Positions 46,271 to 55,258 of a stretch of DNA of 64,000 nt are shown one piece after another. Made by a program: the position numbers and the translations under genes. Numbering within the stretch: position 1 is the first letter of the stretch; each line of letters starts with the position of its first letter. This DNA comes from Zavarzinia compransoris (GTDB lineage: Bacteria > Pseudomonadota > Alphaproteobacteria > Zavarziniales > Zavarziniaceae): NCBI RefSeq assembly GCF_003173055.1, contig NZ_QGLF01000001.1, positions 565,085-629,084 on the forward strand, in the 5' to 3' direction. The notes under the pieces were generated by a model. That model did not search any database, was not told the origin of the DNA, and worked only from the letters and a program-made list of their open reading frames with translations.

Positions 46271-46705
46271 TCAGACGGCGACCGGGCGGCCGGGGACCAT
46301 GACGGTCGCTTCGCCGTCGACGACGACCTTGCCCTTGATCAGGCACTGGGTGCGCAGCACGACGCGGCGCTTCGAGGGTTCGAGTTCGATCACTTCGGCC
46401 CGGGCGGTCACGGTGTCGCCGATCTTCACCGGCGCGCGGAACTTCAGGGTCTGGCCGACATAGACGGCGCCCGGCCCCGGCAGCCGGGTGCCGAGCACGG
46501 CCGAGATCAGGCCGGCGGAGAGCATGCCGTGGGCGATCCGCTCCTTGAAGGGGGTGTTCGCGGCATATTCGGCGTCGAGATGGACCGGGTTGGTGTCGCC
46601 GGAAACGCCGGCGAACATCAGGATGTCGGCCTCGGAAACGGTCTTCCCGAAGGTTGCGCTCTGACCGATCGAAAGATCTTCAAAATAAAGGCCGACCTGC
46701 GACAT
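46271..46705 (-). CDS. MaoC-like (R)-specific enoyl-CoA hydratase
   Basis: 144 residues of the single hot-dog fold. The hydratase-2 motif is present: FAGVSGDTNPVHLDAEYA, with catalytic Asp and His, followed by IAHGMLSAGLISAVLG. PhaJ-like proteins hydrate trans-2-enoyl-CoA to (R)-3-hydroxyacyl-CoA, a route to polyhydroxyalkanoate. Start chosen at ATG 46705 with a GGGAATGG ribosome site. First of the maoC-ribF-ileS-lspA-DUF3035 run. Confidence 0.92.
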   Translation of the reverse strand: MSQVGLYFEDLSIGQSATFGKTVSEADILMFAGVSGDTNPVHLDAEYAANTPFKERIAHGMLSAGLISAVLGTRLPGPGAVYVGQTLKFRAPVKIGDTVTARAEVIELEPSKRRVVLRTQCLIKGKVVVDGEATVMVPGRPVAV

Positions 46706-46960
46706 CTGCCATTCCCGTTCTGATCGAGATCCATGTTCTTTCCCGCCCCCGCAGCCGGGGGTCGAGGCCGGGACCTTAAAGGGGCGGCCCGGCCGGTGCA
46801 AGTGAGGCGCTGCGGCCGCAACCCGGTTTACCGTTTCTTAGCCGAAATCCGCGAGGATCGTGGCGCGGCGACGATGACGGTCGCGCCCCGCCGGTTCCGG
46901 ACGGTACGCGTGGAACACGAGCGGTGAAGACGCAATGCAAAAGTCACGAGGCATGATTCC

Positions 46961-47347
46961 ATGGCAGTCGATCTGCAAATGCCCATCCTGATCGTCGACG
47001 ACTACAAGACGATGCTGCGCATCATCCGCAACCTGCTGAAGCAGCTCGGCTTCGACAATGTGGACGAGGCGACGGACGGCCAGCAGGCGCTGGGCCGCCT
47101 GAAGGCGAAACCCTATGGCCTGGTCATCTCGGACTGGAACATGGAACCGATGACCGGCTACGAACTGCTGAAGCAGGTCCGCGCCGACGAGGGCCTGAAG
47201 AAGACCCCCTTCATCATGATCACGGCCGAATCGAAGACGGAAAACGTCATCGCGGCCAAGCAGGCGGGCGTGAACAACTACATCGTGAAGCCGTTCAACG
47301 CCGAAACCCTGAAGTCCAAGATGCGCGCCGTGCTCGGCGATTTCTGA
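46961..47347 (+). CDS. cheY: CheY-like response regulator
   Basis: 128 residues, a stand-alone receiver. The acidic pair D13-D14, phosphoacceptor D58 (LVISDWNM), Thr in MITAES and Lys in IVKPF form the CheY active site. It starts 10 bp before cheZ. In its phosphorylated form it binds the flagellar switch. No kinase or receptor genes are nearby, so the pair may serve a chemosensory cluster elsewhere. Confidence 0.93.
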   Translation: MAVDLQMPILIVDDYKTMLRIIRNLLKQLGFDNVDEATDGQQALGRLKAKPYGLVISDWNMEPMTGYELLKQVRADEGLKKTPFIMITAESKTENVIAAKQAGVNNYIVKPFNAETLKSKMRAVLGDF

Positions 47348-47357
47348 GGGATCCGCG

Positions 47358-48077
47358 ATGCTCGGGGACAATCTGTCGGCGCAGGTCGGCTCGCTGGTCG
47401 ATCACCTCAGAAGGCGGGGCCAGGACCCCAGCCTGGTCGAGGTCGCCTCGGTCACGGAAGTGCTGATCGCGACCATGCAGGCCTATTTCCGCTCGATCGA
47501 TACCTCGATCTACCGCGAGTTCCGGGAATTGTCGGACTATATCGCCAAGGCGAAGGGCGAGATCGCCTCGCTCCGCCCGGGCGACCTGCAACGCGACCGC
47601 CTGCCCCGGGCCGGCCGCGAACTCGAAGCCATCGTCCGCTCGACGGAAGAGGCGACGAACAAGATCATGGCCGCGGCCGAGGCCATCATGGCCGCCGATC
47701 CCGCGGGCGGCGCCTATGGCGCGCTCGTCTCCGACCGCTGCATGGAAATCTTCGAAGCCTGCTCCTTCCAGGACATCACCGGCCAGCGCATCTCCAAGGT
47801 GGTCGAGACCCTGACCTATATCGAGGAGCGGGTGAGCCGCCTCAAGGATGCGCTCGGCGCCGAACTGGCCGATGTGCCGGCGGAAGAGACCCGGAAGGGC
47901 GATGCCGCCCTCCTGAACGGCCCCGCCCTCGAGGGCGAGGGCATCGCCCAGGACGAGGTCGACAAATTGCTGGGCGAAGCCGCGGCCCCGAAGCCCGAAC
48001 CCGCGCCGGCCCCCGCGCCGACGCTGGCCCCCGGCGCCAAGGCCAGCCAGGCGGACATCGACGCCCTGTTCGACTGA
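47358..48077 (+). CDS. cheZ: CheZ protein phosphatase
   Basis: 239 residues, a long four-helix CheZ core (about 25-170). The catalytic segment QDITGQ has D139 and Gln143, matching E. coli D143 and Q147. A flexible Pro/Ala tail (about 205-228) leads to the C-terminal peptide QADIDALFD, the CheY-binding end. It removes phosphate from CheY-P. The 10-bp spacing shows coexpression with cheY. Confidence 0.93.
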   Translation: MLGDNLSAQVGSLVDHLRRRGQDPSLVEVASVTEVLIATMQAYFRSIDTSIYREFRELSDYIAKAKGEIASLRPGDLQRDRLPRAGRELEAIVRSTEEATNKIMAAAEAIMAADPAGGAYGALVSDRCMEIFEACSFQDITGQRISKVVETLTYIEERVSRLKDALGAELADVPAEETRKGDAALLNGPALEGEGIAQDEVDKLLGEAAAPKPEPAPAPAPTLAPGAKASQADIDALFD

Positions 48078-48113
48078 GCCTAGACTGACTCCCCAGTATC
48101 CGGGGAGGCGCGT

Positions 48114-48959
48114 TTGGCCATCGATCTGACCGGGGTCTCGGAGACCCTGCTGATTCCGCTCTACGCCCAATGGCGCGAGAACCGGCGCGGCCGGCCGGTG
48201 CTGCGCGACGCCAAGGTCGACGATATCGTCGACCGGCTGAAGCCGCCGTTCGAGAAATTCATCCCCAGCCTGACCGACCGGCCGATCCTGATCCTGCGCA
48301 AGCGCATCATCGACCAGATGGTGGCCGGTCACCTGCGCCGGCATCGCGGCCGGGCGGTGGTCGTCAACATGGGTTGCGGCCTGTGCACAAGGTTCGACCG
48401 GCTGGACGACGGTTCGGTGACCTGGATCGACGTCGACCTCGCCATGGTCGCGCCGATCTGGGCCCTGGCCTTCGAGGGCCACGAGCCCCGGCGGCGCTTC
48501 GTCACCGGCTCGGTGGCGGCGCCGGATTTCATCGATTCGATCGAAGTCCCGGCCGGCGCCGTGCCGCTGTTCCTGATGGAAGGTGTCTCGATGTATCTCT
48601 CGGACGAGAAGATGCAGGCGCTGACCGCGCGGATCGCCGCGCGCTTTCCGGGGGCGACCTTCATCTTCGATGCCATGGCCAGGTGGCTGGCCCGGGGCTG
48701 GGCCTTCTACCCCTCGATCGTCGTGACCGGATCGCGCTTCACCTGGGGCCTGGACCGGCCGAAAAGCTGCACCGCCTGGGGCCGGGGCTTCCGCGTGCTG
48801 CGCGACGTGCCCCTTGCCCGCCAGCTCGATCTGCTGGCCGGGCCGCTCGGCTGGTTCGCGCGCTTCAATCCCTTGCTGAACGCCGCCTATCGGGTGGTGA
48901 TGCTGCGCCTGGGCAAGCCCGCTACCAGCGCAGCCGGTCGATCGCCCCCGCCACCGTAA
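48114..48959 (+). CDS. LCMT/TcmP-type SAM-dependent O-methyltransferase
   Basis: 281 residues from a TTG start at 48114 with a GGGGAGG ribosome site 6 bp upstream. The AdoMet site is VVVNMGCGLCTRFDRL, then WIDVDLAMV, then PLFLMEGVSMYLSDEKM, as in the leucine carboxyl methyltransferase/TcmP family. Members methylate carboxylates or hydroxyls of small molecules; the substrate is not evident. The 3' end overlaps the convergent HAD gene by 38 bp. Confidence 0.85.
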   Translation: MAIDLTGVSETLLIPLYAQWRENRRGRPVLRDAKVDDIVDRLKPPFEKFIPSLTDRPILILRKRIIDQMVAGHLRRHRGRAVVVNMGCGLCTRFDRLDDGSVTWIDVDLAMVAPIWALAFEGHEPRRRFVTGSVAAPDFIDSIEVPAGAVPLFLMEGVSMYLSDEKMQALTARIAARFPGATFIFDAMARWLARGWAFYPSIVVTGSRFTWGLDRPKSCTAWGRGFRVLRDVPLARQLDLLAGPLGWFARFNPLLNAAYRVVMLRLGKPATSAAGRSPPPP

Positions 48960-49764
48960 GGCCGTGATCGGCGAGCGCCGCCCTGAGTCGGGCCTCGTCC
49001 GGCGGATCGCCCCAGAGCGGCGCATGGACGCCGCCGGTGACCAGCAGGGCCGGGATGCCCTGGGCATTGGCGCCCGGGATATCGGTCTCGATGCCGTCGC
49101 CGATGGCGATGGTTTCCGCCGGCGCCGTGTCGAGCAGGGCCAGCGCCCGCGCATAGACCGAGGCATGGGGCTTGCCGTGCCATTCGACCGCGCCGCCGAG
49201 ATCATGGTACAGCCAGGCCAGCGCGCCGGAACAGGGAATGGTCCTGGTGCCGCGCACCACGATCCGGTCGGGATTGGCGCAGACCAGCAGCAGGCCGCGG
49301 TCCTTCGCTGCTTGAAGCTCGGCGCGGTAATCCTCGGCGGTTTCGGTCTCGTCGTCGGCGAGGCCGGTGCAGACCACGAGATCCGCCTCGGCCACGCCGG
49401 GCACGAGGGTCAGGTCCAGGCCCTCGAACAGGGACAGGTCGCGGGCCGGGCCGATGTGGCGGACGCGCGCCCCCGGCCGGCCCTTCAGCGCTTCCCGGGT
49501 CGCATCGCCCGAGGTCACCACCGCGTCGTAGAGATCGCGCGGAACGCCCAGGCGGTCGAGCTGCTCGTGCACGACATGCTGCGGCCGGGGCGCGTTGGAG
49601 ACCAGCACGACCCTTGCCGTCCGCCCGCGGCGAAAGCGGGCCAGCGCCTCCAGGCTGTCGGGAAAGGCGGCGACACCGTTGTGGACGACGCCCCAGAGAT
49701 CGACGATGGCGCCCCGCGCGGGGGCCAGCAGGGGCGCGGCATTCGAAAGCAACAGGGACGTCAT
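48922..49764 (-). CDS. HAD-superfamily sugar/nucleotide phosphatase (TIGR01459-like)
   Basis: 280 residues, NagD-like HAD hydrolase. The nucleophile motif is degenerate: the segment reads IVDLWGVVHNG where DxDG is usual, with Asp at the first position and Trp in place of the second-Asp context. VLVSNAPRP is motif II and GDGIETDIPGANAQGIPALLV contains the acidic motif IV. This matches the alphaproteobacterial TIGR01459 family. Phosphatase substrate unknown. Confidence 0.87.
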   Translation of the reverse strand: MTSLLLSNAAPLLAPARGAIVDLWGVVHNGVAAFPDSLEALARFRRGRTARVVLVSNAPRPQHVVHEQLDRLGVPRDLYDAVVTSGDATREALKGRPGARVRHIGPARDLSLFEGLDLTLVPGVAEADLVVCTGLADDETETAEDYRAELQAAKDRGLLLVCANPDRIVVRGTRTIPCSGALAWLYHDLGGAVEWHGKPHASVYARALALLDTAPAETIAIGDGIETDIPGANAQGIPALLVTGGVHAPLWGDPPDEARLRAALADHGLTVAGAIDRLRW

Positions 49765-49782
49765 GGCAACCTATTCGGCGGG

Positions 49783-50085
49783 CTATTCGGCAAGGCGGGA
49801 AGTCTGTTCGTCGCGGGCGGCGCGCCGTGCCAGGCCCAGCTTCAGTTCGGCCAGTTCGCGCAGGGTCTCGGCATGGCTGCGGCGCAGCAGGTCGATCTCG
49901 GTCAGCAGTTCGGCCCGGTCGCCGGCGCGCAGGAACAGGACATGGCCCTGCAGGGCGGCGAAGAACAGGGCGACGGCGATCACCGTGCCGTCGACCGCGG
50001 GCCAGAGATCCTGGGCGGCGAAACCGCCGGCAGCCGCGACGAGGAGATAGGACAGGATCAGCAGGATCTGGATGGGCAAAGGCAT
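49783..50085 (-). CDS. Small membrane protein with coiled-coil tail
   Basis: 100 residues, unrecognised. Two hydrophobic helices (about 5-24 and 32-52) precede a Leu/Glu/Arg coiled coil (about 55-90, AELLTEIDLLRRSHAETLRE). It sits 9 bp after the C69-family gene and 18 bp before the HAD gene, in one apparent operon. It may anchor a partner to the membrane. Confidence 0.7.
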   Translation of the reverse strand: MPLPIQILLILSYLLVAAAGGFAAQDLWPAVDGTVIAVALFFAALQGHVLFLRAGDRAELLTEIDLLRRSHAETLRELAELKLGLARRAARDEQTSRLAE

Positions 50086-50094
50086 TTCGGCGGC

Positions 50095-51456
50095 TTATCC
50101 GTTCTGGATGTCGGCCCGGCGGGACAATTGGCGGCGATGATAGCGGAAAATCGGCCCGGGGCGATGTTCGATCGGCACACCCTCGGCGATCCTTGTCCAG
50201 CGGGCCAGCGCATCTTCCGCCACCGTCCACGCCGCCCTGGCGACATCGCCCAGCAGGCGGCGGCGCTCGGGCGCGCTGCGGGTCGCGGCCTGGGCGCGGG
50301 CGCGCTCCACCTCCTCGACCAGGGCGGCTTCCAGCGCATCCCGGGCCGGGCCATAGGCGGCGAGGCGGGCGGCATGGTCCCGGACCACCGCGTGATGCAG
50401 CCGTTCCTGGCGCCACCACAGGCAGGCGGGATCGAATCGGTCGGTCGGCGCCGGCTCGGCCGCCGGCATGCCCGCCTCGATGAAGAAGGGGCGGAACAGG
50501 GCGGTGCAGGGGGCCGCCCCGCCGGTCGCCCAAAGCGCGGGCAGGCCGCGCTCCAGGCCGGCAACCAAGCTCATGGTGGTCTGGGCCGCGCGCTTGGCCG
50601 GGCCGGCGCTGCCATGGGCGCAGATCGTCGCCGGCAACAGGCCGCCCGGCTGCCAGCCCGGCCGCTCGCCCGCGGGGCTATGGTCGCGCAGCAGGCGCAT
50701 CAGGTCGGTCAGGCCGATCCCGCCCGCCGGCGCCCGCGCCAGAAGGGCGCAGGCCCGTGCCGCCCGCTGCCGGCCCCGGCCGGCAAGGCCGAGCAGCGGC
50801 CGGGCGAAGGCGGCGGAAAAATCGAAGGCGCCCTGGCCCGACCACCAGCCCCGGCCGCGCGCGAATTCCTTGGCCCCGTCCGACAGGCGCTCGTAGCGGC
50901 TGGTGATCGAATAATGGTTGGAAAGGGCGCGGATGCCCGCCACCCGTTCCAGCGCCCAATGGCGCCCGGCGGCCTCCAGCACGAAAGCCTCGCGCGGGTC
51001 GGCGATCAGGAAGGCGCTGTCATAGGGGAAATGGTGGCGCTGGCCGCCGTTGCCGCCCTGGCCGTGGGCGGCGATCAGGGTGATCAGCACCTGCGCCGCC
51101 TCGGCCGCGCCGCGCGCCCGTTCCAGCCCCAGGCGAACGAGGTCCATGCCGGTCAGGGTCGGGCCGGCCTCGGGGGCGACGCGGGAGAACACCGCCTCGT
51201 TGCCGATGGCAAGGCCGTATTCGTTCACCCCCATTTCCGCCCCCCACAGCCAATAGGGGCGGCACAGCAGGGTGGCCGCGGTTTCATAGACCTGGGGCAG
51301 GCTGAGGTTGGTCGCGTGCAGCCGGGCGCCGGGCGCATGGGTCCGCCGCGGGCGGATTTCGACCGCCTGCGCCTCGCCGCCCTCGCGGTCGCTGTTCTTC
51401 GCGAACAGCATCGGACCGCCCGAAACCGAAGGCGGCACGACGATGGTGTCGCACAT
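50095..51456 (-). CDS. C69/secernin-family N-terminal nucleophile hydrolase
   Basis: 453 residues. The N-terminus MCDTIVV exposes Cys2 as the nucleophile after Met removal, as in secernins and peptidase family C69; FAKNSDREGGEAQ follows and matches the conserved Asn/Asp/Arg block. The middle region (MGVNEYGLAIGNEAV and ALSNHYSI) is also typical. C69 enzymes are dipeptidases or amidohydrolases; the substrate here is unknown. Confidence 0.88.
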   Translation of the reverse strand: MCDTIVVPPSVSGGPMLFAKNSDREGGEAQAVEIRPRRTHAPGARLHATNLSLPQVYETAATLLCRPYWLWGAEMGVNEYGLAIGNEAVFSRVAPEAGPTLTGMDLVRLGLERARGAAEAAQVLITLIAAHGQGGNGGQRHHFPYDSAFLIADPREAFVLEAAGRHWALERVAGIRALSNHYSITSRYERLSDGAKEFARGRGWWSGQGAFDFSAAFARPLLGLAGRGRQRAARACALLARAPAGGIGLTDLMRLLRDHSPAGERPGWQPGGLLPATICAHGSAGPAKRAAQTTMSLVAGLERGLPALWATGGAAPCTALFRPFFIEAGMPAAEPAPTDRFDPACLWWRQERLHHAVVRDHAARLAAYGPARDALEAALVEEVERARAQAATRSAPERRRLLGDVARAAWTVAEDALARWTRIAEGVPIEHRPGPIFRYHRRQLSRRADIQNG

Positions 51457-51594
51457 GCCGTATCTCCTCTGATGCCGTTTCAGATAGCAGGCTATTGCAC
51501 TGCAATCTATCGGCGGCTTGAGGCCGGGGCGGGCTTCCGGCTATATCCGACGGTCGCCGGCGGGCCCGGCGGCCCGCACAGAAGGATAAGACCA

Positions 51595-52080
51595 ATGACC
51601 ATTGCCGTCGGCGACAGCCTGCCCGAGGCCACCTTCATGACCCCGACCGAGAAAGGGCCCGCGCCGCTGTCGACGGCGGAAGTGTTCGGCGGCAAGACGG
51701 TCGTCCTCTTCGCCCTGCCGGGCGCCTTTACCCCCACCTGCTCGGCCAAGCATGTGCCGGGCTTCCTCGCCCATGCCGAGGCGTTGAAGGCGAAGGGCGT
51801 CGATACCATCGCCTGCCTGTCGGTGAACGATGCCTTCGTCATGGGCGCCTGGGGCCGCGACCAGAAGGTCGGCGATCACATCCTCATGCTCGGCGACGGC
51901 AACGGCGATTTCACCCGCAAGGTCGGCCTCGACCTCGACCTGTCCAGCTTCGGCATGGGGCTGCGCTCGCGCCGCTATGCCCTGATCGCCCGCGACGGCA
52001 AGGTGGCGGCGCTGGCGGTGGAGCCCAATCCCTCGGGCCTCGACGTCTCGTCCGCCGAAGCGGTCCTCGAACTGCTGTAA
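51595..52080 (+). CDS. Peroxiredoxin, Prx5 subfamily
   Basis: 161 residues. The peroxidatic Cys lies in PGAFTPTCSAKHVPGF (Cys about 48), a Prx5/AhpE-type motif; a second Cys in IACLSVND may not be a resolving one. It reduces peroxides with thioredoxin or glutathione. The in-frame sequence upstream of 51595 is antisense to the C69 gene and is not part of it. It precedes the MazG-like gene by 13 bp. Confidence 0.92.
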   Translation: MTIAVGDSLPEATFMTPTEKGPAPLSTAEVFGGKTVVLFALPGAFTPTCSAKHVPGFLAHAEALKAKGVDTIACLSVNDAFVMGAWGRDQKVGDHILMLGDGNGDFTRKVGLDLDLSSFGMGLRSRRYALIARDGKVAALAVEPNPSGLDVSSAEAVLELL

Positions 52081-52093
52081 GGGGCGCGCCGCC

Positions 52094-52414
52094 ATGGATC
52101 TCAAGACCTATCAGGCCTTCACCCGGACGACCGCGATCTTCCCGGCCGACCGCACCCTGGAATATCTGGCCCTCGGTCTGGCCAGCGAGGCGGGCGAGGT
52201 CGCGGGGGTGGTCAAGAAATGGATCCGCGACGGGACGCCCGACGATGCGCTGACCGAAAAGCTGCGCGCCGAGATGGGCGACGTCTGCTGGTACCTGTCC
52301 GAACTCTGCACCGCGGCCGGCCTCGACCTTGGGGAGGTGTTTGCCGCCAATATGGCGAAACTTCAGGACCGGAAGGCGCGGGGCGTCATTACCGGCGGCG
52401 GCGACAACCGCTGA
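52094..52414 (+). CDS. MazG-like nucleotide pyrophosphohydrolase
   Basis: 106 residues. The metal motif is ExxE in SEAGEVAGVVKKW followed by ExxD in AEMGDVCWYL, as in MazG/iMazG house-cleaning enzymes that hydrolyse non-canonical NTPs. Together with the upstream peroxiredoxin it suggests a two-gene unit protecting against oxidised nucleotides, which is inference from position. Confidence 0.88.
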   Translation: MDLKTYQAFTRTTAIFPADRTLEYLALGLASEAGEVAGVVKKWIRDGTPDDALTEKLRAEMGDVCWYLSELCTAAGLDLGEVFAANMAKLQDRKARGVITGGGDNR

Positions 52415-52423
52415 CGATTTGTC

Positions 52424-52459
52424 ACCGCCGGCGCGGCCCGACCGTGCCACGCCGGCGGT
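52424..52459. other. GC hairpin after the MazG-like gene
   Basis: ACCGCCGGCG (52424-52433) and CGCCGGCGGT (52450-52459) form a 10-bp stem with a 16-bp loop, 9 bp after the stop codon. No T-run follows. A Rho-independent role is uncertain, but position suits a 3' end. Confidence 0.5.
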
Positions 52460-52549
52460 AGCATGGTGCCCGAAAACACCTTGTTTTCCGCCATTTTGCC
52501 CAATCCTTGGGCGATTTACCCTTCGCTAACCATAGCTGCGCCGAAGCGG

Positions 52550-52576
52550 TTCCAAAGGGGCTGAATACCTTTGGAA
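52550..52576. promoter_or_regulatory. Inverted repeat TTCCAAAGG-N9-CCTTTGGAA upstream of the LpxR-like gene
   Basis: Perfect 9-bp arms at 52550-52558 and 52568-52576, about 98 bp before the start of the LpxR-like gene. It is the most regular element in this 259-bp gap and could be an operator or a leader hairpin. The rest of the gap has no recognisable gene. Confidence 0.5.
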
Positions 52577-52673
52577 ATGGATGGTCTTACGGCTGATGTT
52601 GCCGCCGGCCTGGTGCAACTTGCTCCCACAAGGGCTGAACGCCTGACCATTTCCAATCTGTGGGTAGCTTGCC

Positions 52674-53858
52674 ATGATCGCCATGAACGCGGTCCTGAAC
52701 GGGACCATTTTGTCTGCCGTCTGCGGGGCTTTCGCCGGGATCGCCGTCTCGGCCAGCGGGGCCATTTCGGCCCTCGACTTCGGCCCGGTGTCACTGCATG
52801 GGTCGCGCGTCGACATGCCGGCGCTGATCGCCTCCCTGACCCTGTCCTTCGACGGCAAGGGCGGCCGCGCGCTCGACGGTGCGACCGCGGGCGATACCGC
52901 CGCGCCGAAGCGCACCGCCACCGCGGGCGAAGACCCGAGCGACGACCGCGGCACCCTGTCGATCCAGATCGAGAACGACAAGTTCGGCGGCGGCACCGAC
53001 CAGCATTACACCCACGGCATGCGCGCGTCCTATCTGCTAAGCTCGGATGCGACGCCGCTCGATGCCGGCGTGCTGGCTCGGGCCCTGCCGCTCATGCCGG
53101 AGCAGGGCGTGGTCCGCCTCGGCTTCTCGATCGGGCAGAGCATCTTCACCCCCGGCCGCCAGGACGTGACCACCGCCGGCAACCATGGCCGTCCCTTCGC
53201 GGGCTGGCTCTACGGCGGCGTGCAATTGACCAACGACACCGGCCGCCAGCTCGACAGCTACGAGCTTCAGGTCGGGGTCATCGGCCCTTCGGCCGGCGCC
53301 GCCGAGACACAGAGCTGGTTCCACGACACCATCGGCGTGAAACCCTTCGAGGGCTGGGATTCCCAATTGTCGGACGAGATGGGCGTGGTCCTGTCCTACG
53401 AGCGGAAATGGCGCTTCATCTCGGAATTCCACCCCGGCGGCCTCGGCGTCGCGCTGGAGCCGAGCGTGGGCGCCACCCTCGGCAATGTCCATACCTATGC
53501 CTCGGCCAGCGCCACCCTCAAGGTCGGCAGCGACGTCTCCTCGGACTGGGGCGCGCCGCGCATCCGCACCGCGCTGTCGGGCACCGGCTATTTCAAGCCG
53601 GTGAACGATATCGACTGGTATGTCTTCGCCGGGGTCGAGGGGCGGGCGGTGGCGCGCAACATCTTCCTCGACGGCAATAGTTTCGCCGACAGCGACAGTG
53701 TCGAGAAAAAGAATTTCGTCGCCGATCTCCAGGTCGGCGCCGCGGTCACCATCGGCAATGTCCGCGCCACCTTCACCCAGGTCTTCCGCACCAAGGAATA
53801 TGTCGGGCAGACGCAGGGCGACGTCTTCGGCGCCCTCAGCCTGTCGTGGCGGATCTGA
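52674..53858 (+). CDS. Lipid A deacylase LpxR-like outer-membrane protein
   Basis: 394 residues. Signal peptide (about 1-30). The LpxR/DUF2219 motifs are IENDKFGG (Asn-Asp metal site), [10 protein letters not shown], and [18 protein letters not shown] with active His and Glu region; later beta strands end in the aromatic-terminal LSLSWRI, typical of barrel proteins. LpxR removes the 3'-acyloxyacyl chains of lipid A. Residues about 55-95 are a lineage-specific insertion. The 3' end overlaps the convergent rnhA by 23 bp. Confidence 0.87.
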   Translation: MIAMNAVLNGTILSAVCGAFAGIAVSASGAISALDFGPVSLHGSRVDMPALIASLTLSFDGKGGRALDGATAGDTAAPKRTATAGEDPSDDRGTLSIQIENDKFGGGTDQHYTHGMRASYLLSSDATPLDAGVLARALPLMPEQGVVRLGFSIGQSIFTPGRQDVTTAGNHGRPFAGWLYGGVQLTNDTGRQLDSYELQVGVIGPSAGAAETQSWFHDTIGVKPFEGWDSQLSDEMGVVLSYERKWRFISEFHPGGLGVALEPSVGATLGNVHTYASASATLKVGSDVSSDWGAPRIRTALSGTGYFKPVNDIDWYVFAGVEGRAVARNIFLDGNSFADSDSVEKKNFVADLQVGAAVTIGNVRATFTQVFRTKEYVGQTQGDVFGALSLSWRI

Positions 53859-54297
53859 TGGCGGCGCGGGCGATCTGGTCCACCCGCTCGTTCAAGGGAT
53901 CGCCGGCATGGCCCTTGACCCAGTGCCAGTCGACGCGGTGGCGGGCCGCGGCGACTTCCAGCCGGCGCCACAGGTCGTCGTTCTTCACCGGCTTCTTGTC
54001 GGCGGTCTTCCAGCCGTTCCGCTTCCAGCCGGCGATCCACTTGGTGATGCCGTCCATCACATAGCGGCTGTCGGTGAAGAGGCGGACCTCGGCCGGGCGC
54101 GTCAGCGCCTCGAGCGCCGCGATCGCCGCCATCAGTTCCATGCGGTTGTTGGTGGTCTGCGCCTCGCCGCCCGAGAGTTCCTTCTCGGTGCCGCGAAAGC
54201 GGAGCAGGGCGCCCCAGCCGCCCGGTCCCGGGTTGCCGGAACAGGCGCCGTCGGTGTGGATTTCAACGCGGTCGTCGTCAGTCAATGGTAATGCCAT
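53836..54297 (-). CDS. rnhA: Ribonuclease HI
   Basis: 153 residues, standard. The catalytic acids are Asp in [18 protein letters not shown], Glu in [13 protein letters not shown], Asp in [11 protein letters not shown] and Asp near the C-terminus ([12 protein letters not shown]). It cleaves RNA in hybrids. Operon: ispH - thrB - rnhA, with the rnhA start overlapping thrB by 20 bp. Confidence 0.97.
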   Translation of the reverse strand: MALPLTDDDRVEIHTDGACSGNPGPGGWGALLRFRGTEKELSGGEAQTTNNRMELMAAIAALEALTRPAEVRLFTDSRYVMDGITKWIAGWKRNGWKTADKKPVKNDDLWRRLEVAAARHRVDWHWVKGHAGDPLNERVDQIARAAIRSATTG

Positions 54298-55246
54298 AGG
54301 TTTCCGGGCCCTGGGCGCCGGTGTGGAAGCGGAGCTTGTTCAGATATTCGACCGGGTCCTTCGGCCGCACCAGCGCCCCCGGCACCTGGTTCAGCCAGTC
54401 GTAGAGCCGGGTCAGCAGGAAGCGCAGCGCCGAGCCCCGGCAGAACAGGGGCATGGCCGCCGCCTCGGCGCGGGAAAGCGGGCGCTTTCCCGTGTAACCC
54501 CGGGAGAGCGCCATGGCCTTGGTCGCGTTGAAGGCGCCGTCCGGCTCGAAACACCAGGCGTTCAGGCAGATCGCCAGGTCGTAGGCGTAGAAGTCGTTGC
54601 AGGCGAAATAGAAGTCGATCAAGCCGGAAACATCGTCGCCGACGAAGAAGACATTGTCGGTGAAGAGATCGGCATGGATCACGCCGCGCGGCAGGTCCCG
54701 CGGCCAGCGCGCCTCGAGATAGGCCAGTTCGCCGGCGATGGTCTCGGCAAGGCCGGGGCGCACCTTGTCCGCATCGGCGGCGCAATCGTTGACCAGCCGG
54801 CGCCAGCCCGCCAGCGACAGGGCATTGTCGCGCCGGATGCCGAAGCCGGCCCCGGCCGCATGCAGGCCGGCCAGCGCCGCGCCGACGCTGGCGCATTGGG
54901 CGACATTGGGCTTCCGCGGCGAGACGCCGGTCAGGAACGAGACGATCACCGCCGGCCGCCCGGCCAGCCGGCGCAGCGCCTTGCCGTCGCGGGCATGGAT
55001 CGGCGTCGGGCACGACAGGCCGCCGAGCGCCAGATGGTCCATCAGGCCGATGAAGAAGGGCAGGTCCGCCTCGGCGACGCGCTTCTCGAACAGGGTCAGG
55101 ATGAAGCGGCCGCGGGTGGTTTCCAGCAGGAAATTTGAATTCTCGACCCCCTCGGCAATGCCCTTGAAGGACAGGACCTCGCCGATATTGTACTCGGCGA
55201 GGAAGGCGGCGAGGGCGTCGTTGTCGACGTCGGTATAGACGGCCAT
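54278..55246 (-). CDS. thrB: Homoserine kinase (ThrB type II)
   Basis: 322 residues of the aminoglycoside-phosphotransferase fold, the non-GHMP homoserine kinase of alphaproteobacteria and pseudomonads. [20 protein letters not shown] holds the catalytic Asp and [18 protein letters not shown] the metal site. N-terminal [19 protein letters not shown] is characteristic. It phosphorylates homoserine on the way to threonine. It follows ispH by 12 bp. Confidence 0.94.
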   Translation of the reverse strand: MAVYTDVDNDALAAFLAEYNIGEVLSFKGIAEGVENSNFLLETTRGRFILTLFEKRVAEADLPFFIGLMDHLALGGLSCPTPIHARDGKALRRLAGRPAVIVSFLTGVSPRKPNVAQCASVGAALAGLHAAGAGFGIRRDNALSLAGWRRLVNDCAADADKVRPGLAETIAGELAYLEARWPRDLPRGVIHADLFTDNVFFVGDDVSGLIDFYFACNDFYAYDLAICLNAWCFEPDGAFNATKAMALSRGYTGKRPLSRAEAAAMPLFCRGSALRFLLTRLYDWLNQVPGALVRPKDPVEYLNKLRFHTGAQGPETYGITID

Positions 55247-55258
55247 GGCGGATCGGGA

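Noticed and set aside
46706-46960. tRNA or small RNA gene in the gap before cheY
   Set aside because: No cloverleaf, no CCA-adjacent acceptor stem and no hairpin with T-run were found on either strand.
48964-51594. Upstream two-thirds of a long frame ending in the peroxiredoxin
   Set aside because: Only the last 161 residues from 51595 are peroxiredoxin. The rest is antisense to the HAD, small membrane and C69 genes.
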